Made by a program: the position numbers and the translations under genes. Below are positions 35,381-39,803 of a DNA stretch of 39,803 bases, piece by piece. The stretch is from an uncultured Muribaculaceae bacterium (GTDB lineage Bacteria; Bacteroidota; Bacteroidia; Bacteroidales; Muribaculaceae), in NCBI GenBank assembly GCA_947174275.1, contig CAMWIJ010000022.1, positions 1-39,803 on the forward strand, in the 5' to 3' direction. Within the stretch, counting starts at the first letter, position 1, and each line of letters begins with the position of its first letter. A model generated the notes under the pieces. That model was given only the letters and a program-made list of their open reading frames with translations, was not told where the DNA came from and made no database searches.

Positions 35381-38095
35381 ATGAAAAGAGTTTATACTTT
35401 TGGCGATGGAAAAGCTGAAGGCAATGCCGAGATGAGAAATATACTCGGCGGCAAAGGCGCAAACCTCGCTGAAATGAATTTGCTTGGCATGCCGGTTCCT
35501 CCCGGTTTCACCATTACTACCGAAGTGTGCACAGAGTACACCCAATACGGCAAAGATGAAGTAGTAAAACGCATCAAAGCCGATGTAGAGAATGCTATCG
35601 CACACGTAGAAAGCCTCACCGGCAAGAAATTTGATGACCCCGCAAACCCGTTGCTCGTTTCTGTTCGTTCAGGTGCTCGCGCTTCAATGCCCGGCATGAT
35701 GGACACCGTGCTCAACCTCGGCATGAACGACGCCACGGTGGCATCTCTCGCTGAGAAAAGCGGCAATCCGCGTTTCGCATGGGACAGCTATCGTCGTTTC
35801 GTACAGATGTATGGCGACGTGGTTCTGGGTATGAAACCCAAAAGCAAAGCCGACATCGATCCCTTCGAAGCTATAATGGAAAAGGTTAAAGAAGAGAAAG
35901 GTGTAAAACTTGACACTGAACTCGAAGTTGAAGACCTTCAGGCTCTCGTACGTCTCTTCAAGGCAGCCGTGAAAGATTTCACAGGCAAAGATTTCCCCGA
36001 CAGCGCATGGGAACAGCTCTGGGGTGGCATCTGCGCCGTGTTCGACAGCTGGATGAACGAGCGCGCCATCATCTACCGCCGCATGAACCAGATACCCGAA
36101 GAATGGGGTACAGCCGTCAATGTTCAGGCTATGGTATACGGCAACATGGGCAACAACTCCGCAACAGGTGTGGCATTCTCACGCGACGCTGCTACCGGCG
36201 AAAACATCTTCAACGGCGAATATCTGATCAATGCTCAGGGCGAGGACGTCGTAGCCGGCATCCGCACTCCGCAGCAGATTACAGTTGAAGGCTCTCGTCG
36301 CTGGGCTGCTCTCCAAGGCATATCGGAAGAGGAGCGTGCATCAAAATATCCTTCTCTTGAAGAATCGATGCCTGTATGCGCTGCCGAACTCATCGCCATC
36401 GCCAACCGTCTCGAAGATTACTACCGTGACATGCAAGATATGGAATTTACCATTCAGGATGGCAAACTGTGGATGCTCCAGACCCGTAACGGCAAACGCA
36501 CCGGCGCGGCTATGGTTAAAATCGCAATGGATCTCCTCCGCGACGGCAAAATCGACGAAAAGACCACACTGAAGCGTATGGAGCCTCAAAAACTCGACGA
36601 ACTTCTCCACCCGGTATTCGACAAAGCCGCTCTCAAACGCGTGAAAGTAATGGCAAAAGGTCTTCCCGCGTCACCCGGCGCAGCTACCGGTCAGGTTGTA
36701 TTCTTCGCTGACGAGGCAGAGGCATGGGCCGAGAAGAAGAAAAAAGTTGTACTTGTGCGCATCGAGACATCTCCTGAAGACCTTCGTGGTATGGCAGTTG
36801 CTCAAGGTATCCTTACGATGCGTGGCGGTATGACATCGCATGCAGCCGTTGTAGCCCGTGGCATGGGTAAATGCTGCGTGTCAGGCGCCGGTGAAATCAA
36901 GGTAGACTACGAGAAAAAGACCGTTGAAATGGGCGGTAAAGTTTACAAAGAAGGCGACTGGATTTCTCTCAACGGCTCGACCGGCGAAGTTTATGACGGA
37001 CAGGTTCCCACTACCGAACCCGAGCTCGACGGAGACTTCGGCGCGATAATGAACCTTGCCGCAAAATATACCAAGACACTCGTACGCACAAATGCCGACA
37101 CACCCCGCGACGCAAAACAGGCACGTCACTTCGGTGCCCAGGGCATCGGCCTCTGCCGCACGGAGCACATGTTCTTTGAAGGTGACCGCATCAAGGCCGT
37201 ACGCGAAATGATCCTTGCTTCCGACGAAGAAGGACGCCGTCATGCACTTGACAAACTTCTTCCCATGCAGCGCGGCGACTTCGAAGGCATCTTCGAGGCA
37301 ATGAACGGCTATGGTGTCACCATCCGCCTCCTCGACCCGCCGTTGCACGAATTCGTTCCTCACCAGACAGCTACCCAGAAAGAACTGGCCGACGAGATGG
37401 GCATCACCCTGGCGGAAGTAAAAGCCAAGGTAGACTCTCTTGAAGAATTCAACCCCATGCTCGGACACCGCGGTTGCCGTCTCGGCATCACATTCCCTGA
37501 AATCACAGAGATGCAGACCCGTGCGATAATCGAGGCTGCGCTCGCCTGCAAGGCTCGCGGCATCGACGTACACCCCGAAATCATGATACCTCTTGTAGGT
37601 TCACTCAAAGAGATACAAAACCAGGCCGATGTTATCAACATCACCGCGGCTAAAGTATTCGAGGAAAAAGGTCAGAGCATACCCTACCTCGTAGGAACAA
37701 TGATTGAAGTGCCCCGCGCAGCTCTCACAGCCGACCAGATTGCAACCGTTGCCGACTTCTTCTCATTCGGCACCAACGACTTGACCCAGATGACATTCGG
37801 TTTCTCTCGTGACGACGCTCCCAAATTCCTCAAATTCTACAAGGAACACGGCATAGTCAAGACCGACCCGTTTGAAGTTCTCGATCAGGAAGGTGTAGGC
37901 CAGCTCGTTGAAATGGGCGTAAAGAAAGGCCGCGCCACCAAACCCGAACTCAAAGTAGGTATCTGCGGCGAGCACGGAGGCGAACCCTCGTCAGTTAAAT
38001 TCTGCGCCAAACTCGGCATGAACTACGTAAGTTGCTCACCCTTCCGCGTGCCCATCGCCCGCGTAGCCGCGGCGCAGGCAGCAATAGAGGACTAA
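35381..38095 (+). CDS. ppdK: Pyruvate, phosphate dikinase
   Basis: 904 residues. Interconverts pyruvate, ATP and phosphate with PEP, AMP and pyrophosphate; in Bacteroidales it works in glycolysis/gluconeogenesis around PEP. The N-terminal ATP-grasp domain opens with VYTFGDGKAEGNAEMRNILG. The swivelling phosphohistidine domain has GGMTSHAAVVARGMGK with catalytic His487. The C-terminal TIM barrel carries RTEHMFFE, NPMLGHRGCRLG, FFSFGTNDLTQMTFGFSRDD and the catalytic Cys862 in GICGEHGG. The codons are strongly biased towards C-ending forms (AAC, GAC, TTC, CGC), fitting a highly expressed gene. It has a consensus promoter and a hairpin after the stop. Confidence 0.98.
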   Translation: MKRVYTFGDGKAEGNAEMRNILGGKGANLAEMNLLGMPVPPGFTITTEVCTEYTQYGKDEVVKRIKADVENAIAHVESLTGKKFDDPANPLLVSVRSGARASMPGMMDTVLNLGMNDATVASLAEKSGNPRFAWDSYRRFVQMYGDVVLGMKPKSKADIDPFEAIMEKVKEEKGVKLDTELEVEDLQALVRLFKAAVKDFTGKDFPDSAWEQLWGGICAVFDSWMNERAIIYRRMNQIPEEWGTAVNVQAMVYGNMGNNSATGVAFSRDAATGENIFNGEYLINAQGEDVVAGIRTPQQITVEGSRRWAALQGISEEERASKYPSLEESMPVCAAELIAIANRLEDYYRDMQDMEFTIQDGKLWMLQTRNGKRTGAAMVKIAMDLLRDGKIDEKTTLKRMEPQKLDELLHPVFDKAALKRVKVMAKGLPASPGAATGQVVFFADEAEAWAEKKKKVVLVRIETSPEDLRGMAVAQGILTMRGGMTSHAAVVARGMGKCCVSGAGEIKVDYEKKTVEMGGKVYKEGDWISLNGSTGEVYDGQVPTTEPELDGDFGAIMNLAAKYTKTLVRTNADTPRDAKQARHFGAQGIGLCRTEHMFFEGDRIKAVREMILASDEEGRRHALDKLLPMQRGDFEGIFEAMNGYGVTIRLLDPPLHEFVPHQTATQKELADEMGITLAEVKAKVDSLEEFNPMLGHRGCRLGITFPEITEMQTRAIIEAALACKARGIDVHPEIMIPLVGSLKEIQNQADVINITAAKVFEEKGQSIPYLVGTMIEVPRAALTADQIATVADFFSFGTNDLTQMTFGFSRDDAPKFLKFYKEHGIVKTDPFEVLDQEGVGQLVEMGVKKGRATKPELKVGICGEHGGEPSSVKFCAKLGMNYVSCSPFRVPIARVAAAQAAIED

Positions 38096-38119
38096 GACTT
38101 AGTTCTATCACATAATAAA

Positions 38120-38162
38120 GTTAGGCTGTAATGCTCCGATAAAAAGGAGGTTACAGCCTAAC
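38120..38162 (+). terminator. Hairpin after ppdK, probable terminator
   Basis: A perfect 12-bp stem pairs GTTAGGCTGTAA (38120-38131) with TTACAGCCTAAC (38151-38162), and the loop can fold further through CTCC (38134-38137) and GGAG. No T tract follows, only CTGTTCTTAG. It may once have had a T tract that was replaced when the neighbouring element inserted; that is inference. Confidence 0.6.
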
Positions 38163-38220
38163 CTGTTCTTAGGGGGTTCGTACACTTGGAAACAGAAATC
38201 GAGCCAAATGAACGGGATTT

Positions 38221-38285
38221 GCATACACCTCTGCATACACCTCCAAAAGGGACCGCATACACCGAGCATACACTAATACATACAC
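38221..38285 (+). repeat. Array of GCATACAC octamers upstream of the recombinase gene
   Basis: GCATACAC occurs at 38221, 38233, 38255 and 38266, and a fifth copy with one change (ACATACAC) at 38278. The distances between starts are 12, 22, 11 and 12 bp, close to whole turns of the helix. The array ends 17 bp before the start codon. Candidate arm-type binding sites for the recombinase, or operators for its own control. Confidence 0.75.
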
Positions 38286-38302
38286 CACAAAATCTGATGT
38301 AA

Positions 38303-39796
38303 ATGGCAACACTTAAAGCAGTTGTGAGAAAACAAAGAGCCGACGGGTTCTATGCGGTGTATATACGCATCGTCCACCGCAGCCGAATGGGCTACATCAA
38401 GACCGACAAGATAATTAGCCCGAAGAATGTAACCGCATCTGGAGAATTGAAAGACCCGGTGGTAAATGAGTATTGCAGTCGTATGATTCTCAAATATACC
38501 GACATGCTTAATCGAAAGGACTTGACGCAGTACACGGTCGCAGAGGTTATTGAATATCTTACTCGCGATAGTGGCGTGGAGAGTTTCAGCGACTACGCAA
38601 GACTCCACATCGACCGTATGAAGAAAAGCGGTCATGCCCGAAATGCTAAGGATTACGAGTATGCAGTTCAGCATCTCGAAAGATACCTTGGCACAAACCA
38701 AGTTCTGTTTGCGCATCTATCGTCCACAGTGCTTAACAAGTGGATAGAAACGATGTCGCTAACAAACAGGGCAAAGGAGAAGTATCCTATCAACGTGAGA
38801 CAGATATTCAAGGCGGCATTGATTGAACTGAACGACGAGGAAAAGGGGATTATACGAATAAAGTTTAATCCATGGCTCAAAGTGAAGATCCCGAAGTCTG
38901 ACAAGGCTGCTCAACGCGCTATAAGTGCAGAAGCTTGTCGGGAGTTCTTCAATCGTCCGCTACCGCAGACCAAAATGATTTCTTCCTTGCCCGAACTTGG
39001 CCGCGACGTTGCTATGCTTGTGTTGTGCCTTGGCGGCATCAACACCGCAGACCTTTATGCATTGAAGAAGTCTGACTATAAGAACGGCGTTATCGGCTAC
39101 AAGCGAGCTAAAACGCGCCACAGCCGTAAGGATGAAGCCTACATAGAGATGCGCGTAGAGCCGTTCATTCAGCCTATCTTCGACAAGTATCTTGCAGATG
39201 AAGATGACGAGTTCCTGTTCACGTTCCACAATCGCTACTGCGACACCGATAGTTTCGGTGCGAATGTGAATAGCGGCATCAAGAAAATCTGCAAGGATAT
39301 GGGTTTGGCGAAGGAGGATTACTACTGCGTCTATACGTTCCGCCATACATGGGGGACGATAGCACAGAACGATTGCGACGCCAACCTTTATGAGGTAGCG
39401 TTCGGTATGAACCACAGCCACGGCTTGAATGTAACTCGTGGCTACGTCAAAATTGACTTCTCACCGGCGTGGAGACTTAATGCGAAAGTTATAGACTTCG
39501 TATTTTTCAGCGACAAGCCGAGTAAACAAGGTGTGGCGCGAGACATAGAAGATACGGAAAACAAACTTTTCCGTATCTCTCCAAAGATGATGGTACAAGG
39601 CCGAGCCTATTTCAAAGGCAAGGTCATAGCAGAATTTACCGACACTGGTTATGGCACTGTAAATGCAGTCATAGAAGCCCTCGTAAAACAATTCCCGTCA
39701 GACATTCCGGAAGGATGCGCTGTGCAGTTCAGAATAACAAACTGCGACAGCCAAAAGGAGATTGTCTATGAGAGGACAAAAGGCAAAGGGTTTTAG
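38303..39796 (+). CDS. Tyrosine recombinase / integrase, Bacteroidetes type
   Basis: 497 residues. The N-terminal arm-binding-like part (about 1-90) and a SAM-like core-binding domain (about 93-190, SFSDYARLHIDRMKKSGHAR) precede the catalytic domain. Catalytic residues seen are Lys in KRAKTRHSRKD, Arg347 in YTFRHTWGTIA, His371 or His373 in MNHSHG, and the nucleophile Tyr381 in VTRGYVKID. The first catalytic Arg is not evident: that position falls in GGINTADLYALKK, as in other Bacteroidetes integrases that lack it. The protein continues about 116 residues past Tyr381, longer than usual. It starts 207 bp after ppdK, uses AAG more freely than neighbouring genes, and is probably the first gene of a mobile element extending beyond the window. 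Confidence 0.88.
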   Translation: MATLKAVVRKQRADGFYAVYIRIVHRSRMGYIKTDKIISPKNVTASGELKDPVVNEYCSRMILKYTDMLNRKDLTQYTVAEVIEYLTRDSGVESFSDYARLHIDRMKKSGHARNAKDYEYAVQHLERYLGTNQVLFAHLSSTVLNKWIETMSLTNRAKEKYPINVRQIFKAALIELNDEEKGIIRIKFNPWLKVKIPKSDKAAQRAISAEACREFFNRPLPQTKMISSLPELGRDVAMLVLCLGGINTADLYALKKSDYKNGVIGYKRAKTRHSRKDEAYIEMRVEPFIQPIFDKYLADEDDEFLFTFHNRYCDTDSFGANVNSGIKKICKDMGLAKEDYYCVYTFRHTWGTIAQNDCDANLYEVAFGMNHSHGLNVTRGYVKIDFSPAWRLNAKVIDFVFFSDKPSKQGVARDIEDTENKLFRISPKMMVQGRAYFKGKVIAEFTDTGYGTVNAVIEALVKQFPSDIPEGCAVQFRITNCDSQKEIVYERTKGKGF

Positions 39797-39803
39797 TCCT
39801 CGA

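Noticed and set aside
36881-37573. Long open frame antisense to ppdK
   Set aside because: It arises from the strong codon bias of ppdK, whose product is certain; no independent evidence of coding.
38221-38285. Possible CRISPR-like repeat array
   Set aside because: The units are only 8 bp with gaps of 3 to 14 bp, far too short for repeats and spacers, and no cas genes lie in the window.

Overview
The window reads as ordinary chromosome of a Bacteroidales bacterium, most probably of the Muribaculaceae or a near relative. The evidence is a complete aerotolerance (bat) operon, a Bacteroidetes thiamine-uptake locus, a pyruvate phosphate dikinase, a Porin_10-type outer-membrane protein, start sites without Shine-Dalgarno sequences, and promoters of the TTTG-N19/20-TAnnTTTG type. 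The family-level placement is inference.

Layout. 1-95: 3' part of a tRNA-Glu(CUC) gene and its terminator. 130-1989: an ABC-F ATPase of the Uup type. 2081-5630 (minus): patatin-like lipase, GH13 amylase, PRPP synthetase. 5822-8443: valS, leaving divergently from the patatin gene. 8535-11996 (minus): DUF6155-like protein, Porin_10-type porin, and a membrane-anchored solute-binding protein. 12123-18368 (minus): uvrB, a YgiQ-type radical SAM protein and a lipoprotein S9 peptidase. 18750-27497: eight genes (MoxR ATPase, DUF58 protein, a membrane protein, then batA to batE) behind a consensus promoter and a hairpin leader, closed by a strong terminator. 27741-29185: a small HTH-like protein and a universal stress protein. 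29259-30661 (minus): an HU protein and, overlapping it by 4 bp, an HU-transmembrane-LysM protein. 30746-33712: a TPP riboswitch, a TonB-dependent receptor and a PnuC/PnuT-type transporter. 33698-35107 (minus): rlmD, overlapping pnuT tail to tail. 35381-38095: ppdK. 38303-39796: a tyrosine recombinase, the likely first gene of an integrated element that continues past the window.

How the parts work together. The bat cluster encodes a membrane and periplasmic assembly: an AAA+ ATPase, DUF58 and VWA-domain proteins, TPR proteins, and the beta-rich BatD. The thiamine locus pairs an outer-membrane receptor with an inner-membrane carrier under one riboswitch. The HU pair could link DNA to the cell wall.

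I see no defence island, CRISPR array or biosynthetic cluster, and no clear novel system. The items most worth a second look are the HU/HU-TM-LysM pair, the phased octamer array upstream of the recombinase, and the TPP riboswitch whose closing helix ends two bases from the start codon.
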